Shown here: positions 31,237 through 42,172 of the stretch, one piece after another | How the letters are laid out: every line of letters starts with the position of its first letter | How positions within the stretch are numbered: position 1 is the stretch's first letter | Source: Ectocarpus siliculosus | Lineage: Eukaryota; Sar; Phaeophyceae; Ectocarpales; Ectocarpaceae | DNA length: 64,000 bases | Direction: 5' to 3' | Assembly (NCBI GenBank): GCA_000310025.1 | Contig: FN648382.1 | Coordinates: forward strand, 9,292-73,291 | The notes under the pieces: model-generated | Database searches by the model: none | What the model was told of the DNA's origin: nothing | The model's input: only the letters and a program-made list of their open reading frames with translations | Program-made: the position numbers and the translations under genes

Positions 31237-31332
31237 TTACATTTTACAATACACGACACAACGGAAGGATTCTCCCCGATATTTTGTCGTTGACCCAGTA
31301 GAGAACTACAGGGGATGTATTGTAAAATGTAA
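31237..31332. repeat. 17-bp perfect inverted repeat
   Basis: TTACATTTTACAATACA (31237-31253) is repeated in reverse complement at 31316-31332 with a 62-bp spacer. It ends only 19 bp before the 5' LTR of the Copia element. Confidence 0.85.
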
Positions 31333-31351
31333 GTTACCTATACATATGTTT

Positions 31352-31605
31352 TGTTCGTGGGTCTACGGACATGGTTTGGATATGTTAGCCGTACGTACAA
31401 GTGTGACGCAGATGGTGTAGAACCTTTTAGGTAGGGGTACGGTGATGATGCACCGGGGCCCCCTTTTGTTGTGTGCAGCAGCCCTGCTGCCACTCCTCCT
31501 TTCTGAGCACGACAGCGCCCTGGGTACGGGCGTTGCCTCACCGTCTGAAGTTAATACACTACACAAACAATACCCGATAAGTACGCGGAGTACGGCCGAC
31601 AAACA
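31352..31605 (+). repeat. 5' LTR of the young Copia element
   Basis: 254 bp starting TGTTCGTGGG and ending GACAAACA, preceded by TGTTT. Confidence 0.97.
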
Positions 31606-33166
31606 CTCTAGAGTTCTTTGGCCCTCGAGGGATAGCCGCATCGGGAGATGGCTGTGTCGGACAGCGGTTCGGTCGAAGGGCTGGGGGAAGAGACCTCAGT
31701 CGCAGGGATCCAAACAAGCCCTGATGAAAGAGATGTTCCGCTTCTCGATCCCGGCACACAGCAGCAGCAATCCAATCGAGCACCTAAGCAAGCTCGAGCA
31801 GATATACATGCGCCTACGCGAAAAGGGGCTCAACGCTGACACATCATTCGTCCTCGCACACTTCGTCGACTCGCTTCCACCCGAGTACCAACAAGCGAAG
31901 TTCCTGTTGGAGACGGCGACAAAGCTGGACAGGGGCGAGATCGTCAGGATCGTAAGCACGGTGCACGCGAGCCTCCCGGAGGGGAGGAAGGCCCCGAAGG
32001 GCCAGCACAAGGCGGAGCATGCTTTCCTCGCGAGCGACGGTAACAGCAGGGCTCGAGCGCCCGGCCGCAGCAGCGGCGGCCGCAACAAGGGTGGCGGCGG
32101 CGGTGGTGGCGGCCAGAAGGGGAAAGGGGGTGGCAGCAAGGGCGGTGGGGGCGGTGGTGGTGGCAACAGCGGCGGAGGCGGCGGCGGCGGTGCAAGTAGC
32201 ATGCACGGCCGCTGCTTCCGGTGCGGAGAAAAGGGTCACCAGGCGGCCGCCTGTACCAAGCCCGAGCCCCTGCGATGCGAGAAGTGCCTGGGCTACGGAC
32301 ACGACAAGAGCACGTGCTCGTCCGAGCAGGCGGTGCTCGCGGTGGAGCTGCCGGTCTTGGACGCCACCGCACTGGACGTGGCAGAGGAGGCGCTAGTGGT
32401 CCGCGACTTCACAGGCGAGTGGAACAGAGTCGTTGATCGAGGGGGTGTAGAGCAGGCCAGGCAGGAAAGGTTTGTGGCCGATACCGGCGCAACCAACCAC
32501 ATGTTCCCGAGCGCTAACGCGTTCGACAACTACCATGAGTGCGATCGACGTTTGAGTGTCGCCGCAGGGAAGCAAGCCTTCGCCATCGTAGGGTATGGCG
32601 ACGTGAGGGTGACCATCGGTTCTCGCGTTGGGACCACAGACCTGTTGTTGAAACGGGTCGCTCATGTGCCGGAGCTCAACTACAACCTCGTGTCCCTCAC
32701 AGCCCTCTTGAAACAAACCAAGGGCCGCTTAGCCGCAGACGAGCACGAGTTGGAGGTGTTCGTTGGTGGGGGGGAGTCGGTGTACTTCCCTCTATGGGGG
32801 GACCTGTTCGTTCAGACTGGTCACCGCATAGAGTCGGGTAGGGAACTAGCCTGTGCCATAATTGCTCCTGGTAACGCGAAAGCGAACCGCACCCCCGTTG
32901 ACGTCAACGACTTCCACTGCGCGCACGGCCACTCCCACGGGATGCTGCTGAAGAACACGGCGAAGCAGCAAGGGGTGACGCTGGTGGGCCAGCTCCGGGA
33001 GTGCATGGGGTGCTCGACGGCAAAGGGGCTATCCAAGCCCATCCCCAACAGGACGTCAACCCGAGCAGTTAAGAAACTACAGAGAGTTTTCGTGGATTTG
33101 AGTGGGAAGGCAAGGGTGCAGAGCTTGGGGGGGAAGTGGTACACTCTCATTGTAAGGGATGACTGA
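31606..33166 (+). pseudogene. Copia gag, protease and integrase N-terminus
   Basis: Open frame with its first internal ATG at 31724. Gag helices (including FVDSLPPEYQQAKFLLE) are followed by a Gly-rich basic stretch and two CCHC zinc knuckles in tandem (CFRCGEKGHQAAAC and CEKCLGYGHDKSTC). The protease motif is VADTGATNHMF. The integrase zinc-binding region has FHCAHGHSH and CMGCSTAKG, and the frame stops at TGA 33164-33166 just after the VRDD segment that normally leads into the integrase core. The TGA sits in the same frame as the next segment. Confidence 0.88.
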
Positions 33167-33610
33167 ACGAGGTGGAACCGCGTCTACTTCTTGAAAAACA
33201 AGTCAGACGCTGCAGAGGCATTCGGGAGATATCTAGCGGAAAACAGGGCAGACGGAGCCCCATCCGAGGTCATGGTCGTGCGGTCTGACAACGGAGGAGA
33301 GTTTTTCGAGGGAGAGTTCGGAAAGCTGTGCCGCAAGTATTGCATCAAGCAGGAGTTCACCCCCGCATACAGCCCAGAATACAACGGTGTAGCTGAGAGA
33401 GCACTGGGACTGATAAAGGATGCAGCACTAGCCGCCCGCATACAAGCGCCGATTCTTTACCCCGAAGCACCAAGCTACCCCTCCCTTTGGGCCGAAGCCA
33501 CAGCTTGGGCATGCAACGCCCTGAACTGCACCTCTACCACATCCAACCCGGACAAGAAATCGCCGTACGAAATGTGGCACGGGCACCCACCTCCCCCAGA
33601 GGCGACGTAA
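33167..33610 (+). pseudogene. Copia integrase core
   Basis: Same frame after TGA. It shows RSDNGGEFF (catalytic Asp), then FTPAYSPEYNGVAERALG (catalytic Glu) and a KKSPYEMWHG segment. It stops at TAA 33608-33610, after which the same frame stays open. Both stops are compatible with single C-to-T changes from CGA and CAA. Confidence 0.88.
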
Positions 33611-35296
33611 CCGTTCCTCAAACCCGCCGTATACAAGGTCAAGCGCACGCACAAGTCAGAGCCGAAAGCAAAAAAGTGTTTTTACCTCGGCCCTGGCATC
33701 AACACAAACCGTGATTGCGTGCGCATCCTGAACGAAAAACGCCAAGCGATCACCACTCGCAACTTCACCTGGCAATCTGTGCCCGCCGCCCCGACCGCGC
33801 ACCCCCAGCCGCTGCCTCCCATTGCAGAGGAGGACGAGGAGCTCACGACTGGGGAGCACGAGGGCGGGGGGGGTGCGTCATGCCACGGTGGAGGGAGGGC
33901 GGAGGGAGAACCTGAGGATGGAGGTTTCCACCTTGACACGACGGCAAACCCGGGGCCCGCGGAGCCGCCTGCGCGCGATGCGCCGGCGGCACCGCCGGCC
34001 GCGCCCCAGGAGTCGGGCGCGGGCGACGCTGGCGATGGCGCCCCCTCGAGCAGGGAGGGCGCGAGCGTCGCCCCATCTACCACGTCGACCGGGATGGCCG
34101 ATGTGGGCGGCGGCGAGGACGACCGCAGCAGCAGCAGCAGCAGCGGTGGCGGCAGCGACAGCGGCAGCGACACGGATATTCCGGCGCTCCGCGGGCCCGA
34201 GGAACGGAGGCTCGCCCGCTTTGGCGAGCCGGCCGAACTCACCAGCCGCCGACTCAGGGAGAACCCTCGCCGGAACACGAGGTACGAGTCGTCAACGAGT
34301 GCCGAAGGTCTGCTCGCCCGCCATGCATCGGCGGCCGGGCTGCCCACCCTGCCCATCAACAGCACGGAGGAGTACACCCACTGGATGCTCGCGTGTGTGG
34401 TCGACGTGGTGGAAGGGCTAGAGGCGAGGGCGATGCAAGCGCTGCTGTGCGAGCGCGCGGAGGAGGCCAACATCGCGCGCCAAGAGGCCGAGGACTTCCT
34501 GCTGGGAGCGGAGGACCTCGTGCTCAACTCTCCATACGCCTTCGTGAGGGCCCTGGCGTCGACCGAGCTGAGTACAGAATCCCCCATAGGGCCGAAGCTA
34601 GATGACGAAAGTGCAGGGGAGTGGCCGGTGAGGGAGGCCATCGGCAGCATGATGTGGGTGTCGACGTTCTCGCGCCCGGACATCTCGTTCGCTGTGCGTG
34701 CGGTAGCGCGCCACGCCCATGCCCCTGCCGAGAGGCACTGGAAGGCGATACGGAAGATCCTCGCCTACCTCAAAGAGACGAGGGACCTCGGGATCACCTA
34801 TAAACGGGGATCGGGGCTGGGGCTGGCGGTGTACGTGGACGCTAGCTACGCCGACGCTGAGGATAGACGTTCGGTGTCAGGGCTGGCAACAACGGTTGGA
34901 GGAACCGTCATCAGCCACGGTAGCAAGACGCAAGCTATCGTATCTTTGTCGTCTACGGAGGCAGAGTACATTGCTGCCGGAGAGGGTGTGAAAGAAGCTT
35001 TGTTTGTGCGTGCAGTGCTCTCGTTTATTGCCCCAGAGACCAGTGGCGGTAGCATTCAGGTCCTTGAGGACAATCAGGGGGCCATGGCCTTGGTGCAGAA
35101 CCCCCTTAGCTCAGCGCGTAGCAAGCACATCGACGTGCGGTACCACTTCATTCGTGGATTGTTTAGGTCGGGTGACATCTCGATCAAGTTTGTGTCGACG
35201 TCGGAGCAACATGCAGACATGCTCACCAAGGCTCTTAGCAAGAGCAACCTGCAGTACCACCGGAAAAAGCTGATGAATTTGCCGGAGCTTCTGTAG
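33611..35296 (+). pseudogene. Copia integrase tail joined to RNase H, RT core deleted
   Basis: The frame runs from the integrase C-terminus (KKCFYLGPG) through a Gly/Ser/Asp-rich linker and a pre-RT segment. It then passes directly to the connection and RNase H region (VREAIGSMMWVSTFSRPD, VYVDASYADAEDRRSVSG, SLSSTEAEYIAAGEG, SKHIDVRYHFIRG). The RT segments with RWxxKxK, ARLVARGF-like and YVDD motifs are absent; the deletion junction is near 34559-34580 and preserves the reading frame. The frame ends at TAG 35294-35296. Confidence 0.88.
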
Positions 35297-35607
35297 GATT
35301 TTTTAGCGCTTGGGGAAGGTCATGTATACCATGCGGGGAAAGATGCATTACTGTCGCGGGCTGTGTCCCATTGGCAGGAGTAGGAGGCTTGCCTCGCATT
35401 CTTGTCTTCGCCTTGGCCTTCCTGATAAGTGCGGCCGTTGTGATCCGCCGTGATTGCAATGGTTTGTGTTGGATGTGGTTTATTTTCGAGGGGTTTTGCC
35501 CGGGCGCCGGGTTTTCCCCTCGACCACCGTATTGGCATTTTATTGATGTATGCGGGGTGTTTTTGCCCCACTGATGGTTAGTCACTTGCGTGAAGAACCA
35601 GGGAGGG

Positions 35608-35861
35608 TGTTCGTGGGTCTACGGACATGGTTTGGATATGTTAGCCGTACGTACAAGTGTGACGCAGATGGTGTAGAACCTTTTAGGTAGGGGTACGGTG
35701 ATGACGCACCGGGGCCCCCTTTTGTTGTGTGCAGCAGCCCTGCTGCCACTCCTCCTTTCTGAGCACGACAGTGCCCTGGGTACGGGCGTTGCCTCACCGT
35801 CTGAAGTTAATACACTACACAAACAATACCCGATAAGTACGCGGAGTACGGCCGACAAACA
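35608..35861 (+). repeat. 3' LTR of the young Copia element
   Basis: 254 bp; differs from the 5' LTR only at two transition sites. Followed by the TGTTT duplication. Confidence 0.97.
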
Positions 35862-35866
35862 TGTTT

Positions 35867-36162
35867 TTGTACTTGGCACCAGCTGGCATCACTGCTATAA
35901 ATCATCAGTCAGTGTATAGACTTAAAAATACTCGAAATAAGTCCAGTACCCAGCCGGTTTCCCTCCACTCACTGAAAAGACTCCACCACATCCCGTTCGA
36001 CTGTGGATATATCTCGAATGGGTAGTCTTTCTGTGTGTTTTTTTATTATTCCTTAATTAAAATAGTTCACGGCGTTGTCTCAAGGTACTACTTGTACAGT
36101 TTTTTACACTATCGGGCAAGACGCGCACCGAAGTTGACCGAAGTGATGTTTTTTTCTGTACA
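35867..36162. other. No gene recognised
   Basis: AT-rich flank of the Copia insertion; nothing supported. Confidence 0.4.
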
Positions 36163-36272
36163 CACGTCGTTCGTTCGTACGGTAGATCACGTGTTACCTA
36201 CAGCGCCGGGGCGGACTGAAGTGACATGTTCCGTACACTTTTCGTCATCTGTGTACTTATTCGTTCGTCGTA
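36163..36272 (+). repeat. Dispersed repeat family 2, copy 2
   Basis: Direct match to 30620-30731, roughly 80% identical by eye. Confidence 0.75.
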
Positions 36273-36564
36273 CGGGAATAGTTGCCAAAATTCCTGAATT
36301 GCTCTCGTGCAAGCTGTGGTTATGACTGCACTATGTACGATTGAGGCTCGGATGAGCTATTTTGGTGACACGTTCCAAGTTTATAACTACAAAACACAAA
36401 GCATTCGTTGAATGATGGCAGTTGCCGTACGTTACGGCCGAAGTCATTTAACTCGTGTTGTTCATCAGTACTTCACAATTTCATACAACACTCTGGAGTA
36501 TTTATGTCATTCTTGTATCTTTCAATCCGGATTCAGGTCCCGAGATTGAAGATAGGGGGGTCCT

Positions 36565-36782
36565 GTGAATGCCACCTCAGACTGTCGTAGATTGTGATGT
36601 CAGATGACCTGTTGGAGATCTACCTTCGGGGTGTTGCCACAGATAGAGTCAGTGTAGGATTGCTTCAACACAAGGCCGTACTCGTCAGCCTCTTCTCCAC
36701 CAGAGGTTGAACTGGTGTGTATCCACACCACACATCACAACAAAGGGAACTTGCTCACACGCGAACCTGGAGACAACCGTCT
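36565..36782 (+). repeat. Dispersed repeat family 1, copy B
   Basis: Direct match to 613-860, 36 kb away. The match ends near CTGGAGACAACCGTCT; the sequence then turns A-rich (AATAAAAACG), which would fit an element 3' end. Confidence 0.75.
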
Positions 36783-37226
36783 AATAAAAACGGCAGTTCG
36801 AAAGAAAAACAATAAATAAAGCAGCTGACTTTTTGGGGGAAACGTCGAGTCTAGATCTATGTAGCGCTACTTGCCCCTAGGGTCGAAGTGTATCCATGTA
36901 TGTGTTGTATATGTTGTGAGCAATGCTGTCTGTCGTGATGGTGGGATCAAATCAACAACTTGTTATGCTCATGAATCTGGAGTTATTATTATTATTTGAG
37001 TCGTGGACCCCCACGACTTCATCACGTCACCCGGGCGTACCCCACGCCAAATCTTGCCCGGGTTCCTCATCCATACACCACACACAGACGTAAACCTAGG
37101 CAGGCTGTCACACCTCATCTCGCTACCCCTTCACGAAAACCCGGGAGGGAGGGCGGGAGGGTTTTCCGGCCAATCACCTAGCCGAAGCCCACTCCCGACC
37201 TTTACCTAACACACACGCGATGACCT
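36783..37226. other. No gene recognised
   Basis: Holds a short ATT repeat near 36982-36996. No exon or RNA supported. Confidence 0.4.
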
Positions 37227-37800
37227 CTACGGCAGATCGTCCCTTCGTCTCACAGGAGCGGCTGCAGTGTGCACTCTTCTTATTGCTTCTTGCTGCAGCT
37301 GCTCAACGTTGTACTCCAATACGTCATCACCACCATGCTCATCCAATCTCCCGATGAAACTTCTTGCCTACCTTGCCACTGTACGATTCAGTCCCGCGCC
37401 ACAAACCCCAGATTTCCTTCGTTCAATCTTACACATCAACAAAAAATCAACGAAGCACGAGGGAGCATTACAATAGGAGGGTGTGTCTTTCGCATCGCCA
37501 ATCTGACCCTACCTTGACGCCGGTGCATGCGGGAAGCTTCCAGGAATGAAATATGGCTCGTAAAGAGACTGCGGCCCCAAGCAGCCCACAGAATCAAAGA
37601 ACAATAGGGTATTCTATCCTGTCGAGGAGCCCACCTTATGACTTACCATAATTGAGGTCTCTTATGTCGAAGTCTTGCTCTCGAAACGCACGGAGTAGGG
37701 CGTGGTTGGCCTCCACGCTCTCGCCCGGGGTGAAGGTGGCCGGCACGAAGTCACTTTCGAACAATTCGATCTCTTGCCACCAGGCATCTTCCGCGGACAT
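37227..37800 (-). CDS. Small three-exon gene of unknown function
   Basis: Exons on the minus strand: 37800-37647 (ATG, donor GTAAGT), 37568-37513 (acceptor GCCGCAG, donor GTAGGG), 37367-37227 (acceptor GGTAG, stop TAG). Phases match, giving 116 residues beginning MSAEDAWWQEIELF and ending in a basic/acidic tail (APVRRRDDLP). No domain was recognised. The first exon is the most convincing, with a strong ATG context and consensus donor. Exon 3 has a weak pyrimidine tract. It is divergently oriented with the gene at 38083 across 282 bp. Confidence 0.5.
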
Positions 37801-38082
37801 CGCGCACCCACCAGAGAGAGAAAGAAGAGAAGGAGAGAGAGAGAAGAGAGACTGAATCTGCTCGGACAGTTGAAAGACTGAGCCTGCTCGGGTAGCTTAC
37901 AGAATATGGCTGGATCATACTTCAACACGAAAAAGCTGCATGGCACATACATGCATCTGGCAGCGTGGCGGCTGTTCGGCAGCTGGCATTGGTCTGTTCG
38001 CATCCGCCCACCCCAGTGAACTTTTTTTTTTCTCATGAGAACTTTTCGACCACACCCACCCAACGGCAAGGGAGAAAGGAAG
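37801..38082. promoter_or_regulatory. Candidate bidirectional promoter region with GA-rich tract
   Basis: A 282-bp gap between two divergent start codons. A purine tract of GAGA repeats at about 37811-37855 lies just upstream of the minus-strand start (pyrimidine-rich on that strand). Function is inferred from position only. Confidence 0.3.
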
Positions 38083-41000
38083 ATGGAGCAGAAGGTTTCC
38101 ACTGATGAGACAAGTGTCGAAGTGCAGAGTCAGGGCACCAACTTTCTGGTACGAGCACAAACGCGCATGCCCCCTGACTATTTCGAGAAGGTGTTTATGG
38201 AACAGCAGCGTCGCAACCATTTTGTGCGTGATGTCGGTTGCTTGTTATACATGTAATAGCTCACATAGTCTACATGTATCGAAGGCACAAATCCAAGCTC
38301 CCTTCGCTAACTACAAAGCATGCACCTCACCAAACTTGAACCCAAACCCTTACCCTGAGTCACCGCTGCAAAGGCGGGTTTGCTGTCAGCGGTTGGAAGA
38401 TTCAGTGGAGACGGCTTCATCCAAAGACAATTTAGCCGGTCGCCCCGGTGGTCTAGTTGGTATCCTCGAACCCTTCCAGAGGTAGGTCAGGTGATAGGGG
38501 TTCGAATCCCGGCGTAAGCGAGCTTTTCTCGCAAAGTGAGTTTTTCTCTCGCTTCCGCTCCTGGCCTAGTGGATAGCGCTAGTTCGTGTGTACACAGAAG
38601 GAAGAGAGTGCTGAACTCTTCTCGAATTAAAAATCGAAGGCAAAGTACCGCAGGAGGGGAGGGTAGAGAGGGGCTCCTCTGTGTGACCACGGGTTGGAGT
38701 ATATAAACGGCACTATTGCTGTGAGCGCTGATTTGAAGTGAAGAAGACAAAAAAAAAAAAGGGGGGCGCAAACTAGACTACATACACAGAGGAGGCCGGA
38801 TATGTTCTGTTGCCAAACCTCACACCCTTATACTTGCGGACCTCACGATATTGGAGACAATGAGCAAGCACACAAGGGTACAGAGGAAGCACCGTGAGAA
38901 ATGCCGCCGGCAACAACAACCTCTGCTACAGAGTGTTGTCGGGTGCAAGCACGCATCTAGCTACGCTGTGGTTTTCCCCGCCCGGAGGTGATCGGAAAAC
39001 TTGAGCCCAAAAAAATTAACCGAGTTTTGGTCCTGGTGGTTCAGAGTTGGACAAGTTGGCGCGCCGAGCTGGTCCGTAGCATGCCGCGCAACTCCCCAAA
39101 CCCCAAACTCATCTACTGTTGTAGCGAGCTACACTTTGACGGCATACAGATCGGAGCAGGTGGTTGTTGTGTGCGGCCTTGCGCGTGTGCATGTGTTGAT
39201 GATGTTTATCGGCTTTTCGCCCCGGGCGTTTTACTTTCGATGGAAAGATCCCATCCCTCTCGAGAAGATAGATGTAGTTCAGTACCTTTGAGAAATGTCC
39301 GATTCTCCCGCGGGTGCATTCTCGAAAGGGCATGCAGCGTACCTACTGCTGTATAGGTATTGAGGCACAGCAGCCTGCAGAATTTGTATGTATATACGCA
39401 CGCTGTTCCGCGTATGCTCACTTGTTTTGTTGACTACAACCAGCCTGAGGCTGCGCGTTTTCATTTCCCGAGTTTTTGGCCGTCTGCTTCTTGGGTCACG
39501 TGGCAGCTATATGTAGGTACAACTTCCGTCTCTTCGGTTTGCCGCATCACGTTCTGCTCTTTATGCGGAGCCAGTTCTGGACAACTCGTCTTTGAGTCGT
39601 ACAGTGCCAGTAGTTGTCCCGCCGGTTTCAGTTGACCGGCCATAACTTTTGACTCGGGGGTCCAATGAAAAAAAAAAATCATCCCCATGACGCCCATGAG
39701 ATCGCGCACAAGATTGGATCTGTTGGGGTCGGAAACGAGACTGTGAACGGGACTGTGTAGAAGACAGTGTAGAATTTATTTGATCTATACAAACTCAAGT
39801 GAATCAGTAATTTCCGAGTTTGGGCAGACGATACAGACGATATACTTGTTTTTGGTCGGAAAAAAATACAAGTACATTTTTCAAGTGAAAAAAAAGTGAC
39901 GGGAAAAAAAGCGACGACACCTAGACTTGAACCCTTAATTTGGGGGGGGGTGACATTATTGGGTCACGCCGTGAACATGTTCATGAAGCACCATGGAGCA
40001 CCATGGAGCACTTGAATTGTTAAATTTTCTTTTAGTTATTTTCATGGAGCACCATGGAGCACCATGGACAAAGACGTGGGCATGATCATGGGAATGTTCA
40101 TGGTGCACCATGGACAAAAGTTTGGGTGCTCCATGGAGCACCATGGACTACCATGAAAATGTTTTCATGGTGCACCATGGAGCACCATGAAGACAGCAAA
40201 AAGACAAGACCCAATAGTGTTATCCACTCTAATTTGGGGTCTGGACTGGGCACATCCTTTGTCCACTCGTCCGTGAACAAGACGTTAAATGTGATTGGGA
40301 AATATGACTTCCATAGAGCGAGAGCGTACGAGCATTTCACCGATGTTGTTTCGAGAATCGGCGAAGCACACGTTGAGTTATCTCAATTACACGATCGATC
40401 GCCATTTTTTTTTAGCTATGCTGTTGGGGGTTATTATTATTTTTTTTCCAGAATACGGGGTGCAATTTTTCTTTTTTTTTTCTTAATATGACACCACGAA
40501 ACCATCATTGTCAAAAAGGTTCGGAAATGGAACCGAAGCCATAAAATAGTACCGAGAGAGAGCTTCAATTATCTGCATTTTTGTTTGGGGGGTTCGCCGT
40601 AGTTGTCGAGATATGGAGGATTTAGTAGGGTGAAGTACCTTCGGTGGCGGTGGTAATAGGCCCATAACTTTTATCCAGAGCGAGCCCCCTCATTTTGAAA
40701 GGCTTATTCGAACGCTGCTGGCTAGAGCTTTCCAATTTGTTTGTCGTCCAATTCTTTTGACAATCCTTTTTTTATTATTACCCTGCCCCAAAAAATGTGG
40801 GACAACTACTGGCACTGTACCTGTGTGTTCTCCCTTGCCTCCTACGATGTATCCGGGTGTTTGTCATCTGTACTGCTTACTTCCTAGGATACAAGCGCCC
40901 ACCGTGGCGATTGGGAATACTACAAGCGGCGCGCCCTTGAGCAGGAGAACGTCATAACCGAGCAAAAAGGTGTAATCGGGCGGTTGGCAGATGTGCTCAA

Positions 41001-41840
41001 GACCCACGGCTACCATCTCCCCACGGTAACTGCGTTAGTGTGAGATAGACGTTCTTGTGGTTGTTGCCATGCTGTGGAAAGCTTTGTTTTTAGTGCTCTG
41101 TCTGTCCCTCTCGCCCAAAGCTCGTTGTCAGTGAGGTAGGTCTCTCGCACAAGAACGTGGTCTTAGCTAGAAGGTCTGCTACAAGTACGAAGATTAAGTT
41201 TCACATTGCTGCATCTCTACCAACTTGCGCGTGTTATGGCTCCGATACACAAGCCTTCGTCCATAGGCGCCAGTATTGAGGTTTCCCAACTTTTCTGCTG
41301 CTGTTGTAGTTTCGATACATGCATGTGCCCAGGACATGCAAGGTATGAACTGAAACCCCTCTAATTGTTCGGGCAAGGTTCATCCCTGGGAATTTCTTTA
41401 GGTAGTACCGGTACATTGCTCCTGTGTCTTTCTGGAACACGGCTAGGGCCGAAACTGAATACTCGTGAACGGCAAGAGACTTCCCTCGACTCGGAGTGCT
41501 GTCTTTCGATCTCATTGACTTTACTCAATCGACCCGTAGATCAGCAGCAGTAGTAGTACCCACCGATCCCGTGTCTCCTTGGTTTCCTCGCCATATACAA
41601 ACAAATTCGATCGACCAGGATTCGGCATCGCTGAAGGTTGCTCTTTCGGACCAGGTCGACCCCGAGGCGCCGGGGACTGCTAGCGTGCAGGGCCTCGAGG
41701 AAGAAGTGAAGGAGGGCGGCATGCCTTCCACCTCTTTCCAAGCGGCAGGAATCCTCGCGCAAGGAAGCAACTTCATCTCGGGCACGTCGGCCTCGAGCAA
41801 GGTGGGGCGCAGACAGTCATCTAGAAAACAATCCAAGTAG
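38083..41840 (+). CDS. Small gene of unknown function, or N-terminus of the downstream transporter
   Basis: Candidate exons: 38083-38223 (ATG; an in-frame ATG also exists at 38035), 40888-41025 (acceptor TTCCTAG, donor GTAACT) and about 41619-41840 (stop TAG). All junctions are phase 0. The product, about 166 residues, has MPPDYFEKVFMEQQRRNHF, a charged helical stretch (DWEYYKRRALEQENV) that could form a coiled coil, and a basic end (GRRQSSRKQSK). Alternatively the third exon may splice at 41801 (GTGGGG) into the transporter exon at 42173, also phase 0, making these exons its N-terminus. The sequence alone does not decide. Intron 1 holds a SINE and a foldback element. Confidence 0.4.
38438..38760 (+). 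mobile_element. tRNA-derived SINE, possibly dimeric
   Basis: A pol III A box TGGTCTAGTTGG (38449-38460) and a perfect B box GGTTCGAATCC (38499-38509) are spaced as in a tRNA, but the acceptor, T and anticodon stems do not fold canonically. A second A-box-like TGGCCTAGTGG at 38564-38574 suggests a second tRNA-like unit. The 3' end is an A-run at about 38749-38760. Target duplication was not identified, so the 5' limit is approximate. Confidence 0.6.
38771..39949. other. Intron-like sequence, nothing recognised
   Basis: No exon, RNA or repeat structure supported between the SINE and the foldback element. Confidence 0.4.
39950..40222. repeat. CCATGG-rich foldback element
   Basis: GAGCACCATGGAGCACCATGG-type units and the palindrome CCATGG recur about ten times in both orientations between 39988 and 40195. 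The outer ends are imperfect inverted repeats: TGACATTATTGGGTC near 39951 and the reverse complement of GACCCAATAGTGTTA ending near 40222. TAATTTGGGG occurs just outside both ends. This fits a MITE-like foldback of about 270 bp. Confidence 0.65.
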
Positions 41841-42172
41841 GCTGCCGTGCCATCTATAAACGGCGTACAGCCCTTGTCGAGCGCGTGTGGATTCCTCTAC
41901 AGTACGACAGCGCCGCGTGCCTTTGTCGTATGGCATATTTGAACGAAAAAGGCTGGAGCGTTTAGAAGGCTCGACGACGTTGTGAACGGCACGATAGTGC
42001 CGAACGAGTTGCCGTTCTGAACACGAAGATGCCCACAAGAATTTGCGGGTGTTGTTCATCTGTTGCAGGAGCCTCACCACGTTGCGTATGTAAATAAGTG
42101 CACACAAACGGGCCGTCCATTTTATCAAGGCCTGCATGTCGTCTCTTCTCTTCCCTCCCTTCTCCGTTGCAG

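Larger units (their letters stand above)
31352..35861 (+). mobile_element. Young Ty1/Copia element lacking the RT core (4.5 kb)
   Basis: LTRs 31352-31605 and 35608-35861 (254 bp each, TG...CA) differ at two positions (99.2% identical) and are flanked by the 5-bp duplication TGTTT (31347-31351, 35862-35866). Gag zinc knuckles, protease, integrase and RNase H follow in Copia order and in a single frame, but the reverse transcriptase fingers and palm, including YVDD, are missing. Two in-frame stops interrupt the frame. The gag start also looks shortened, with little before the conserved helical segment. A polypurine tract AACCAGGGAGGG (35596-35607) precedes the 3' LTR. High LTR identity with no RT implies recent mobilisation in trans by a related element, or deletion just after insertion. 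Confidence 0.95.

Noticed and set aside
31942-32402. Long minus-strand open frames opposite the Copia gag
   Set aside because: They are shadows of the Gly-rich, GC-rich gag repeat; the plus strand holds zinc knuckles and the protease motif.
38441-38516. A functional tRNA gene
   Set aside because: A and B boxes are present, but acceptor, T and anticodon stems do not pair and the sequence continues into an A-tailed element, so a SINE is the better call.
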